The translations under genes and the position numbers were made by a program. From NCBI GenBank assembly GCA_013289795.1, contig JABCZH010000015.1, positions 27,475 through 91,474 on the forward strand: a stretch of 64,000 bases of DNA, written 5' to 3'. Every line of letters starts with the position of its first letter. Positions within the stretch are counted from its first letter, which is position 1. Below are positions 28,416-36,598 of this stretch, piece by piece. The notes beneath the pieces are model-generated. The model saw only the letters and a list, made by a program, of their open reading frames with translations, did not search any database and was not told the origin of the DNA. Source of the DNA: Acidobacteriota bacterium (lineage in GTDB: Bacteria > Acidobacteriota > Terriglobia > Terriglobales > Acidobacteriaceae).

Positions 28416-28684
28416 GCTTTCTCCTCGGATTCTGTCCTGTGGACGAGTGCCGTCTTTATCACTGCAATTCTAGCTTGCCGCTTCCCGAGAGTGCTCTCCG
28501 ATGGCCTTCCCGGAAACCAGGCCCCCAAAGGGAACGATGCAACGAAACATCTCGCGGTTGTATGTGTAGGTCTTCAGTTCGGCCTCTATTGCTCACGGAT
28601 GGGGACGTTTGGAGTCTAAAGCTGATAGTCTTGAACTACGGTTCTATCGCGTTCGTATCAATCCCAGATCGAGTGAGCCCCTAT

Positions 28685-31333
28685 ATGAGAAAACCTATTC
28701 TTCCCTTTGCATGCGCTCTGCTGCTGACCTCGTTTGCTATGGCCCAGCGCCTTCCCGAAACTGCCGTCCCGGAAAACTACAAACTGACCTTCACGCCGAA
28801 TTTCGACAAGAACAATTTTGACGGCGAGGAAGCGATAAGGATCCGGGTACTGAAGCCGACCTCGCAAATCGTCCTGAACTCGGCGGATATTGAAATCAGC
28901 GAGGCTTCCGTGGTCAGCGGCAGCTTAACCCAAACCGCCACCGTCACCTTTGACAAGGAAAAGGAGATGGTGACGTTTGCAGTAGGGAAGCAACTGCAAC
29001 CGGGAGTGGTCACGCTCAATATTAAGTACGTGGGCATCCTGAACGACCAACTGCGCGGCTTCTATCTGGGGAAGGACGCGGAGGGACACAAGTATGCAGT
29101 GACGCAACTCGAAGCCACCGACGCCCGCCGGGCGTTTCCGTGCTTTGATGAGCCTGCCTACAAGGCCACTTTCGATATCAGCGTGATCGCCGACAAGGGG
29201 CTGATCGCAGTCGCGAACACCAAGATCATTTCCGACTCACCCGGGCCGGGTGAAAAGCATACGGTGCGCTTCGCCACTTCGCAGAAGATGTCGTCGTATC
29301 TGGCGGCCATCGCGGTGGGGAATTTTGAATATGTCGAGGGAGAAGCGGAAGGAATTCCGATCAGGATCTACAGCATGCCGGGCAAAAGGCAGCTGGGCAT
29401 GTTTGCGCTTCAGGCGACCGAGTACGCCCTCCAATATTACAACCATTATTTCGGAATCAAGTACCCGTACGGCAAATTGGACTGGATCGCGCTGCCCGAC
29501 TTTTCCGCGGGAGCGATGGAAAACATCGGCTTCATTACTTCGCGCGAGTCAGAGCTCCAAGTCGATGAACAACACGTGTCGCTGGCCCAGGAGAAGAATG
29601 TCGCCATCGTTGTGACTCACGAGATCGCACACCAATGGTTTGGCGATCTGGTCACCATGAGCTGGTGGGACGACGTCTGGCTCAACGAAGGCTTTGCCAC
29701 ATGGATGGAGGGCAAGCCGGTGGACGCATGGAAGCCGGACTGGCATGTCGGTCTTGACGAAGTCAGCCGTGGAGACATTCTTACCACGGTTGGAGCGCTG
29801 AACGTGGATTCGCTGGCCAGCACCCGCGCGATTCACCAGCCGGTTGAAACTCCGGGACAGATTCAGGAGTTGTTCGACGGCATCGCCTATGGTAAGTCGG
29901 CGGCGGTGTTGCGCATGATCGAGGCGTATATCGGGCCGGAGACTTTCCGCGCCGGCGTCAATGAATACCTGAAGCGCCACGCCTACGCGAACGCCACAGC
30001 GGAGGACTTCTGGATGACGCTGGCCCAGGTGTCGAAGAAGCCGGTGGATCAGATCATGGCGACGTTCGTGAAGCAGCCGGGTGTACCGATGGTCAGCCTC
30101 AAGACACAATGCACGGGCAATTCGACCACCGTCGCAATGAAACAGCAGCGCTACTTCTATGACCGGACCAAACTGGACGCCGCTAACGATCAGTTGTGGC
30201 AAGTTCCGGTTTGCCTGAAGGCTGGATCTGGGCAGAGCACACAGCAATGTGAACTGCTCACCAAGCGGGAAGAGAGTTTCACCATTCCAGGCTGCTCAGC
30301 GTGGGTGCTTGGCAACTCCGGCGGCACCGGCTACTATCGCACGGCGTACGAACCGGAAGCGGTGCATGCGCTGGCGCGTGATGCCGAAGCCGCGTTGACT
30401 CCTCAGGAGCGCCTCCTGTTGCTCATCGACACCTGGGCATCGGTGCGGGTAGGGCGGCAGCCAGTCGGCGATTATCTGACCTTGGCGGAGGGCGTCCAGA
30501 ACGAGCCGGCTACGGCAGTGATGGCCCTGGTGCTTGGACAGCTGAACACCATCGGCCGTTTCATTGCGACGGATGATGACCGCCCGGCTTATCAGCTCTG
30601 GGTGCGCAATACGCTGAACCCCGTGGCCAGGAGAATTGGCTGGGAGCCGAAGCCCGGCGAGAGCGAAGACGCCAAGAATCTGCGGCCACTTTTGCTCAAC
30701 GCGCTGGGAGGTCAAGGGCACGATCCCGAAGCGATCGCCGAAGCCCGGAAGCTAGCGGAGCAAGCGTTACAGGATCCCCGTTCGGTCCAGAGTGACTTGG
30801 CTACGGCGGCGTTTGGGCTGGCTGCGTCCAACGGAGGGCCTGATTTCTATGACAAGATCATGGCCGCGATGAAGAGTTCGAAGACACCAGAACAATACTA
30901 TCTTTACTTCTATACCTTGCCGAGTTTCAGCGATTCCCACCTGCTTCAACGCACGCTGGACTTCGCCGTTTCTTCGGATGTGCGTTCGCAGGATAGTTTA
31001 GGGCTGATTGGCAACGTCATGGGAAATCCCGACGGCCAGAACCTCGCTTGGGATTTTGTCCGTTCGCACTGGGACGAGGTGGTGAAGGCGGGAGGGCCGT
31101 TTGCCAGCGCGCAAGTCCAGGGCAATGTCGGCGGCTTCTGCGATTCTGCCTTGAAGGACCAGGTCCAGGAATTTTTCTCGGCGCATCCTTCATCTGCCGC
31201 GGAACGGACTCTCCGGCAATCGATGGAACGCATTAACAACTGCATCGCCATGAAGACCCAGCAATCCACTCAACTGGCGTCATGGTTGCAAGGCCGGGGC
31301 GGCTCGTCGGCTGGCGGAGGAGCAGTCCAGTAA
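28685..31333 (+). CDS. M1-family zinc aminopeptidase, secreted
   Basis: 882 residues from the ATG at 28685, which begins a signal peptide (MRKPILPFACALLLTSFAMA); the frame is open upstream but lacks a reasonable start. The catalytic domain shows GAMEN (276-280) and the zinc site H312-E-I-A-H316 with E335 (WLNEGFATW). The N-terminal beta domain and a C-terminal helical ERAP1-C-like domain are complete. It removes N-terminal residues from peptides, presumably in the periplasm or outside. The ribosome binding site is weak, so the start is likely but not certain. Confidence 0.9.
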   Translation: MRKPILPFACALLLTSFAMAQRLPETAVPENYKLTFTPNFDKNNFDGEEAIRIRVLKPTSQIVLNSADIEISEASVVSGSLTQTATVTFDKEKEMVTFAVGKQLQPGVVTLNIKYVGILNDQLRGFYLGKDAEGHKYAVTQLEATDARRAFPCFDEPAYKATFDISVIADKGLIAVANTKIISDSPGPGEKHTVRFATSQKMSSYLAAIAVGNFEYVEGEAEGIPIRIYSMPGKRQLGMFALQATEYALQYYNHYFGIKYPYGKLDWIALPDFSAGAMENIGFITSRESELQVDEQHVSLAQEKNVAIVVTHEIAHQWFGDLVTMSWWDDVWLNEGFATWMEGKPVDAWKPDWHVGLDEVSRGDILTTVGALNVDSLASTRAIHQPVETPGQIQELFDGIAYGKSAAVLRMIEAYIGPETFRAGVNEYLKRHAYANATAEDFWMTLAQVSKKPVDQIMATFVKQPGVPMVSLKTQCTGNSTTVAMKQQRYFYDRTKLDAANDQLWQVPVCLKAGSGQSTQQCELLTKREESFTIPGCSAWVLGNSGGTGYYRTAYEPEAVHALARDAEAALTPQERLLLLIDTWASVRVGRQPVGDYLTLAEGVQNEPATAVMALVLGQLNTIGRFIATDDDRPAYQLWVRNTLNPVARRIGWEPKPGESEDAKNLRPLLLNALGGQGHDPEAIAEARKLAEQALQDPRSVQSDLATAAFGLAASNGGPDFYDKIMAAMKSSKTPEQYYLYFYTLPSFSDSHLLQRTLDFAVSSDVRSQDSLGLIGNVMGNPDGQNLAWDFVRSHWDEVVKAGGPFASAQVQGNVGGFCDSALKDQVQEFFSAHPSSAAERTLRQSMERINNCIAMKTQQSTQLASWLQGRGGSSAGGGAVQ

Positions 31334-31386
31334 GGTTCAAGGGCGGCGCGGGGCGGGCGGGACTCCCGGCCCGATCGCCAGCGAGG

Positions 31387-31414
31387 ACGCCGGCGCTACC
31401 AGAGGCGCTGGCGT
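31387..31414. terminator. GC-rich hairpin between convergent genes
   Basis: Eleven-base arms (ACGCCGGCGCT / GGCGCTGGCGT, pairing with one G-T and one mismatch) lie in the 97-base spacer between the aminopeptidase and the VPS10-like gene. There is no T run, so it is either a weak bidirectional terminator or a dispersed GC-rich palindrome. Confidence 0.4.
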
Positions 31415-31430
31415 TACGGCATAAGCCGCC

Positions 31431-34400
31431 TCAGTCAACTTCACGAAAGACGGCGGCCTGTGGCTTTGCGCCAGCCCCGCTCTCCTGCTGCTTTTGCCAA
31501 TCGGACTCACTCAGCACCGAGATGGCACCCATGTTCTTCTTTTTCAGAGCGGCATTGATGGCGGGCAGCTCGGCGTCGGTGAGTTTCCGGAAATCCGTGA
31601 TGACGTCATCCAGTTCTTTTGAGAGCGAGGCCGCGCGTGCCGTCTGGTCGGCGGTCGGCCGGCCCTCGTAGCCGTTCACGTCGCCGTACACTTCGCCGAG
31701 ATGCTCGCGGATCCGTTCTTCCCCGGTGATCGCGCCACCCTCTTTTGTGGCCACGATCTTGGAACGAAGTTCTCCCGACCGGTCGGCAAGATGCTCCAGA
31801 CGCGTGCGCAGCGCATCCTTCGCCGGGAGCTTGGAGGCATCCGCAGTCGCTGCGTCGCGCACTCCCTCGATGGCGGCGACTCCGTAGGTCATGTGGCCCA
31901 TGGTCTTGCCCAACTGCACGACTAGATCGAACTGGGCCTTGCGATCCTCGACAGTGTAAGTGGCGCGGGGATCAAGTACCACGTGCAGCGGCGTCGTGTA
32001 TACCTGATCGCCCTTGGTCATCTTGATGGTGTACGTCCCGGGCATAACTCGTACGCCCTGGGCAGCCGCGAACAACGCGCTTGCTGCCGGAGGAACTGTG
32101 GGAGGTTTAAGCCGCATCGACCAAGTGGCCCGGTTCAGGCCGCGATGTTTGCTGCCGGGAACCGTGTCCACCAACTTGCCATCCTGGTCAAGAATTTCAA
32201 TCTTCAAGTCGCCAAAGATGTGACGGCCTTTCTGGTAGTAGGTAATGAAGGCATCGCCGGGCCGGCTGGGGCCATTGAACGTCTCGTCGCCCTCCGCCCA
32301 GCCTCCATTCGACTGGAAGTACTGAATTGCTGGACGGCCTTCGAGCAGCGCAGCGTCCTTGGCCATCAAGTCAGGAGTGAGTGCGCGCAAAGGAGAGATG
32401 TCATCGATAATCCAGATGCCGCGCCCGTGGGTGGCCAGCACCAGGTCGGACTCACGCGCCTGCACCGCGATGTCACGTACCGCCGCCGAGGGGAAGTTAG
32501 TTGCCTTGTATTGGGCCCAATGTCCTCCGCCGTCATAGGAGATCCAAAGACCCATCTCCGTGCCCAGGAATAGCAGATTCGAGTCGATGCTATCTTCCTT
32601 AATCACGTGGGCGTAACCGACGGCGCCGTTTTGCTGAACATTCAACGAGGTCCAGGTCTTGCCGTAATCGGTCGTCTTGTAGGCATAAGGCTTCATGTCG
32701 CCAAAGGTGTGGCGATCGAAGGTGGCGTATGCAGTGGCTTCGTCAAACCGGCTGGCTTCAACGGTTGAAACCCACGAATACTTGGGCAGCCCCGGAACGT
32801 TGCCTACGACGTTTGTCCAGGTTTTGGCTCCGTCACGAGTGATTTGCAGGTTGCCGTCGTCGGTTCCCACCCAGATGATCTGGCCATTCTTCGGCGATTC
32901 AGAAATGGAGTAGATGGAAGTGTGGGTTTCCGCCGATGAGTTATCCACCGTAATTCCGCCGGATTCCTCTTGTTTCTGCTTCTCCGGATCATTGGTCGTC
33001 AAGTCGGGAGAGATGCGCTCCCAGGATTGTCCATGATCGCGCGAGCGGAACAGGAACTCCGCGCCGATGTAGATCGTTCCTTTTTCGTTGGGACTCATGT
33101 GAATGGGGGTGTTCCAATTGAATCGCAGCTTCTTCTCGTTGTAATTGGGGAAAGGCTTGATGCTGCGATTTTCAAGCGTGTGCCGGTTGATGCGGCCGAT
33201 CTCTCCCCCTTGCGCCTCGGCATAGAGGTAATTCGAATCGGCGGGATCCTCGAACGCCCAGAAACCGTCGCCGCCGAAGATGTTCTCCCAGCGCGAATTG
33301 CTGACGCCCCCGGGATACGAGGAGTCGCCAACCCACGAGCTGTTGTCCTGTAGGCCGCCATAGACGTGGTAGGGATTCGCGTTGTCCACACTCACATGGT
33401 AAAACTGCGAAACGGGCAGATTGAGCTGGTGCTTCCAGCGGGTTCCCCCATCTTCGCTACGCCATAGCCCACCATCGTCTCCGGCAAAAATCATGTTGGG
33501 ATTCTTGGGATTGATCCACACATCGTGAAAGTCACCGTGAGCATTGGCCACGAAGCTGAAGCTCTGGCCGCCATTTACGCTGAGCAAGAGGCCGAGATCA
33601 ACCTTGAAGACCTTGTTTTCGTTCTTGGGATCGACGATCATATTGCCGAAATAAAACGGCCGCCACACCATATATTGACTGGCATCGAGCTTGTTCCAGC
33701 TTTGGCCGCCATCGTCGGAACGAAACAACGCGCTCTTCTTGGACTCGATCATTGCGTAAACCACTTGCGGTTTGGAAGGCGCAACCGCCACTGCGATTCG
33801 CCCGTAAGGCTTGTCGGGAAGGCCTTTGGCGTTGCTCGCGGTCAGCTCGGTCCAGGTATTACCGCCGTCGGTCGATTTGAACAGGCCGCTGCCCGGGCCA
33901 CCGGAGCGGAAAGTCCAGCCCTGACGCCGGAAGTCCCACATGTCGGCAAAGATTGTGCCCGGTGCCTGGGGGCTTCGAGCGAGCATGCCGCAGCCGGTTG
34001 AGCCGTTGGCTCCGGCCAAGACCTTTTTCCAAGTCTTGCCGCCATCGGCGCTTTTGTAAACGCCGCGCTCGTCGCTGTCGTTCCAAACGTGACCGGTCGC
34101 ACAGACGAGGACAACATTGCTGTCTTTTGGATCAATCAGAATCTTGGCGATGTGTTCGGAATCCTGTAACCCAACGTTGGCCCAGTTCTCGCCGCCGTCA
34201 GTTGATTTGTAGACGCCATTGCCGATGGAGACGCTGTTTCTGGTCCAGGCCTCGCCCGTGCCCACCCAGACAGTGTCGGGATTGGATTGATCAATGGCGA
34301 CGGCGCCGATCGACTGCACTGGCTGGCGATCGAAGACGGGCCTGAACGTTGTTCCTCCGTTGATCGACTTCCACACTCCGCCGCTGGCCGCGCCAACAAA

Positions 34401-34616
34401 TACGGTCACGCGCCCGTCCTTCTCGATTGCATCCACGGCCGCAATACGTCCGCTCATGGTAGCGGAGCCGATGTTGCGAATCGGCAGACCGGAAATGGTG
34501 GCAGCGTCAAACTTGATGGCTTGCTGGGCCGCGGCACTAGTGCATACCAGCAACGCGACGGCGGGCAGGAGCAGTCTTTTGAACCAACGGGAACAACGGG
34601 CGGCAGTAGCAGTCAT
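31431..34616 (-). CDS. Secreted VPS10/sortilin-like BNR propeller protein
   Basis: About 1061 residues from the ATG at 34616 (AAGAGGA upstream); signal peptide 1-31 (TSAAAQQ). Residues about 40-720 carry a dozen BNR-type motifs (SINGGTTF, STDGGENW, SADGGKTW, STDGGNTW, SDDGGQSW, and so on), the double-propeller arrangement of sortilin-like glycosyl-hydrolase-fold proteins. After a strand-rich linker there is a helical C-terminal domain (about 915-1061). No catalytic acid pair can be assigned from sequence alone. Proteins of this type are frequent in soil Acidobacteriota and Bacteroidota, with unknown substrates. It is followed after 59 bases by a divergently read end of the LolA-like gene. Confidence 0.85.
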   Translation of the reverse strand: MTATAARCSRWFKRLLLPAVALLVCTSAAAQQAIKFDAATISGLPIRNIGSATMSGRIAAVDAIEKDGRVTVFVGAASGGVWKSINGGTTFRPVFDRQPVQSIGAVAIDQSNPDTVWVGTGEAWTRNSVSIGNGVYKSTDGGENWANVGLQDSEHIAKILIDPKDSNVVLVCATGHVWNDSDERGVYKSADGGKTWKKVLAGANGSTGCGMLARSPQAPGTIFADMWDFRRQGWTFRSGGPGSGLFKSTDGGNTWTELTASNAKGLPDKPYGRIAVAVAPSKPQVVYAMIESKKSALFRSDDGGQSWNKLDASQYMVWRPFYFGNMIVDPKNENKVFKVDLGLLLSVNGGQSFSFVANAHGDFHDVWINPKNPNMIFAGDDGGLWRSEDGGTRWKHQLNLPVSQFYHVSVDNANPYHVYGGLQDNSSWVGDSSYPGGVSNSRWENIFGGDGFWAFEDPADSNYLYAEAQGGEIGRINRHTLENRSIKPFPNYNEKKLRFNWNTPIHMSPNEKGTIYIGAEFLFRSRDHGQSWERISPDLTTNDPEKQKQEESGGITVDNSSAETHTSIYSISESPKNGQIIWVGTDDGNLQITRDGAKTWTNVVGNVPGLPKYSWVSTVEASRFDEATAYATFDRHTFGDMKPYAYKTTDYGKTWTSLNVQQNGAVGYAHVIKEDSIDSNLLFLGTEMGLWISYDGGGHWAQYKATNFPSAAVRDIAVQARESDLVLATHGRGIWIIDDISPLRALTPDLMAKDAALLEGRPAIQYFQSNGGWAEGDETFNGPSRPGDAFITYYQKGRHIFGDLKIEILDQDGKLVDTVPGSKHRGLNRATWSMRLKPPTVPPAASALFAAAQGVRVMPGTYTIKMTKGDQVYTTPLHVVLDPRATYTVEDRKAQFDLVVQLGKTMGHMTYGVAAIEGVRDAATADASKLPAKDALRTRLEHLADRSGELRSKIVATKEGGAITGEERIREHLGEVYGDVNGYEGRPTADQTARAASLSKELDDVITDFRKLTDAELPAINAALKKKNMGAISVLSESDWQKQQESGAGAKPQAAVFREVD

Positions 34617-34675
34617 TGAGAGTCCTCTTGGGTATGGCACGAAATCATCAACATATTTCCGGCGGCGGATTCTTG

Positions 34676-35413
34676 TCATTTTTTCAGCGAGGCCGGAGTG
34701 GCGAACTCGGAGTTGTTAAGCGATACGTTGACTTCAATCTTCTCAACGCTGGTCGTCTGCCATTGAGTGGGATCGTTCTTCGGTCCCGTTGCGATCGAAA
34801 AAGGAAACATGACGCCGGCGACCGCTTTATAGGAGCCCATTTCGCTGGCGCTTTCCCGCACCGAGCCGCGGATGAATTCCTGGGTCTCGCGACGGATCTC
34901 GAGGAAGGTATCGGGATCGAGATAGTAGTAAAGAATGTCGCCGTTCTTAAGCGTGACCTTGAGGCGGAGGGCGTCATCGCCATCCACCACGTCGTGGCCC
35001 AGGTATTCGACAGTGTTGCCCTTTGCCTTGTAGTTGACCATGGGACCGTCAAAGTCGGAGTCGATCAGCAGATCACGCAGGTCGTCTTCGCCCATGAGTT
35101 GTGGGTCCTTCCGTCCTCCGAAGGGCTGAATCTGCCAGCCTGAGCTGCCGTCGTAGGCTTGTACAGCGGTCATCCCTTGCAGCGAGAAAGTCTCTCGCAC
35201 CAGGTTGGGACGAGCATTTTCCTGGCTGACGGCGCCAACGAATCCGCCCGGAAGCAGGGCTTTGCCAGTCATACGCATCGTCTTGACAGCCTGGATCTTG
35301 TCCATTCCACCTTTGGCTTCGATGTTCTTGGCGACCAGTTCGTCGGCGGTTTGTGCGAAGGACAAAAGGCTCAAACAAAGAGCGGCGGGCAACAGAAGCA
35401 ATCTGCAACGCAT
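34676..35413 (-). CDS. Secreted LolA-like outer-membrane lipoprotein-sorting fold protein
   Basis: 245 residues from the ATG at 35413, which starts a signal peptide (MRCRLLLLPAALCLSLLSFAQ); longer readings have no signal and cross a palindrome. The mature part opens with ADELVAKNIEAKGGMDKIQAVKTMRMTGKALL, typical of proteins with a LolA/LppX-like half-barrel. It continues with the strand pattern DILYYYLDPDTFLEIRRE and ends GVMFPFSIATGP. It probably binds lipid or a hydrophobic ligand in the periplasm. It lies upstream of, and in the same direction as, the VPS10-like gene, so the two may be co-transcribed. Confidence 0.75.
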   Translation of the reverse strand: MRCRLLLLPAALCLSLLSFAQTADELVAKNIEAKGGMDKIQAVKTMRMTGKALLPGGFVGAVSQENARPNLVRETFSLQGMTAVQAYDGSSGWQIQPFGGRKDPQLMGEDDLRDLLIDSDFDGPMVNYKAKGNTVEYLGHDVVDGDDALRLKVTLKNGDILYYYLDPDTFLEIRRETQEFIRGSVRESASEMGSYKAVAGVMFPFSIATGPKNDPTQWQTTSVEKIEVNVSLNNSEFATPASLKK

Positions 35414-35515
35414 GCATGCTCCAATCTGAAAAGACAAAGAGATTCCCTGCGGAAATGACACTGTACTCCTATTCGACGTAGTTGCCAAGCAGAGGGTAGC
35501 AGGGGTTACATTGAG

Positions 35516-35610
35516 GTTCTTTGCGCTCTTGGCGATTCCTTTGCATACTTTGCGGTTAAGAGCTTTTGACCGCAAAGAACGCAAAGTCTCTCGCGAAGTT
35601 CGCGAAGAAC
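35516..35610. repeat. Imperfect intergenic palindrome
   Basis: A 95-base element whose two halves are imperfect reverse complements; the inner arms flank the loop near 35555 and 21 of 26 inner positions pair. It is built from short words like CGCAAAG and CGCGAAG. It lies between the divergent LolA-like and ABC transporter genes and resembles the small palindromic elements at 5540, 51833 and 53747 in form, though not in sequence. Confidence 0.6.
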
Positions 35611-35668
35611 ATCCAAATCCTTCCCCTTTGACTCAGCCCATCTTCTTCGATAGCCTAATCGTTCCTGA

Positions 35669-36598
35669 ATGCCCTCCGATAGTCCCGCCATCTCGGTCCT
35701 AGGTCTCAAGAAGTCCTACGGCGAAGTCCATGCCGTGAAGGGAATCGATTTCGAAATCCAGACCGGGGAAGTCTTTGGCCTGCTTGGTCCAAATGGGGCA
35801 GGGAAGACGACCACGGTTGAGATTCTGGAAGGCCTGCGCCCGCGCTCAGCGGGGCAAGTGGCCGTTCTTGGATTCGACCCTGACCGGCAGCGACAGAGTC
35901 TCAAAGATCGTATCGGCGTTTGTCTACAGGCCACCAACTTGCCGGAAAAGATTCGGGTGCGCGAGGCGTTGCAGGTATTCTCATCTTTCTACACCAAACA
36001 TGCCGACTTGAATCAATTGCTTCGCCGCCTGCAACTCGAAGAAAAACGCGAAGCCTTCTACGGGACGCTCTCCGGCGGTCAGAAACAGCGGTTGGCTCTG
36101 GCGCTGGCCCTGGTCAATGATCCTCAGCTTGTTTTTCTGGATGAGCCTACGACTGGCCTCGACCCGCAAGTCCGCGTGGAAATTCATTCTCTGCTGGAAG
36201 AACTCAAGCGAGAACACCGGACGATTCTGATGACCACCCACTACATCGAGGAAGCCGAGCGCCTTTGCGACCGGGTGGCAATTGTTGACGAAGGCAAGAT
36301 TATCGCGCTCGATACGCCCAGCCGCCTGCAACAGCAGAGCCGTCATGCTTCGAGCATTGTTGTCACCTGCGCCAAGGCACTTCCGGCGGATCGTCCCGCT
36401 TGGGCCGAGGCCACACAGAGCGCGCTCGATTCGACCGGCCGCACGCTGACGGTAAACTCCCGCCGCCCGGCCGCGACACTGGTCGATTTGGTGAAGTGGA
36501 TTGATCAGCAGGGCCTGGAACTCACCGACGTTCATCTGAAGCAACCGACGCTCGAAGACGTGTTCATCGAGCTCACGGGAAAGAGCCTGCGCGAATGA
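35669..36598 (+). CDS. ABC transporter ATP-binding protein (ABC-2 type exporter)
   Basis: 309 residues. Walker A G40-PNGAGKT47, Q-loop (CLQATN), signature LSGGQKQR, Walker B LVFLDEPTTGLD and H-loop (MTTHY) are all intact, so ATP hydrolysis is expected. A C-terminal extension of about 80 residues after the nucleotide domain is typical of DrrA/NodI-type exporter ATPases. It overlaps the permease-amidohydrolase gene by ATGA and surely forms a transporter with it. The substrate is unknown. Confidence 0.92.
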   Translation: MPSDSPAISVLGLKKSYGEVHAVKGIDFEIQTGEVFGLLGPNGAGKTTTVEILEGLRPRSAGQVAVLGFDPDRQRQSLKDRIGVCLQATNLPEKIRVREALQVFSSFYTKHADLNQLLRRLQLEEKREAFYGTLSGGQKQRLALALALVNDPQLVFLDEPTTGLDPQVRVEIHSLLEELKREHRTILMTTHYIEEAERLCDRVAIVDEGKIIALDTPSRLQQQSRHASSIVVTCAKALPADRPAWAEATQSALDSTGRTLTVNSRRPAATLVDLVKWIDQQGLELTDVHLKQPTLEDVFIELTGKSLRE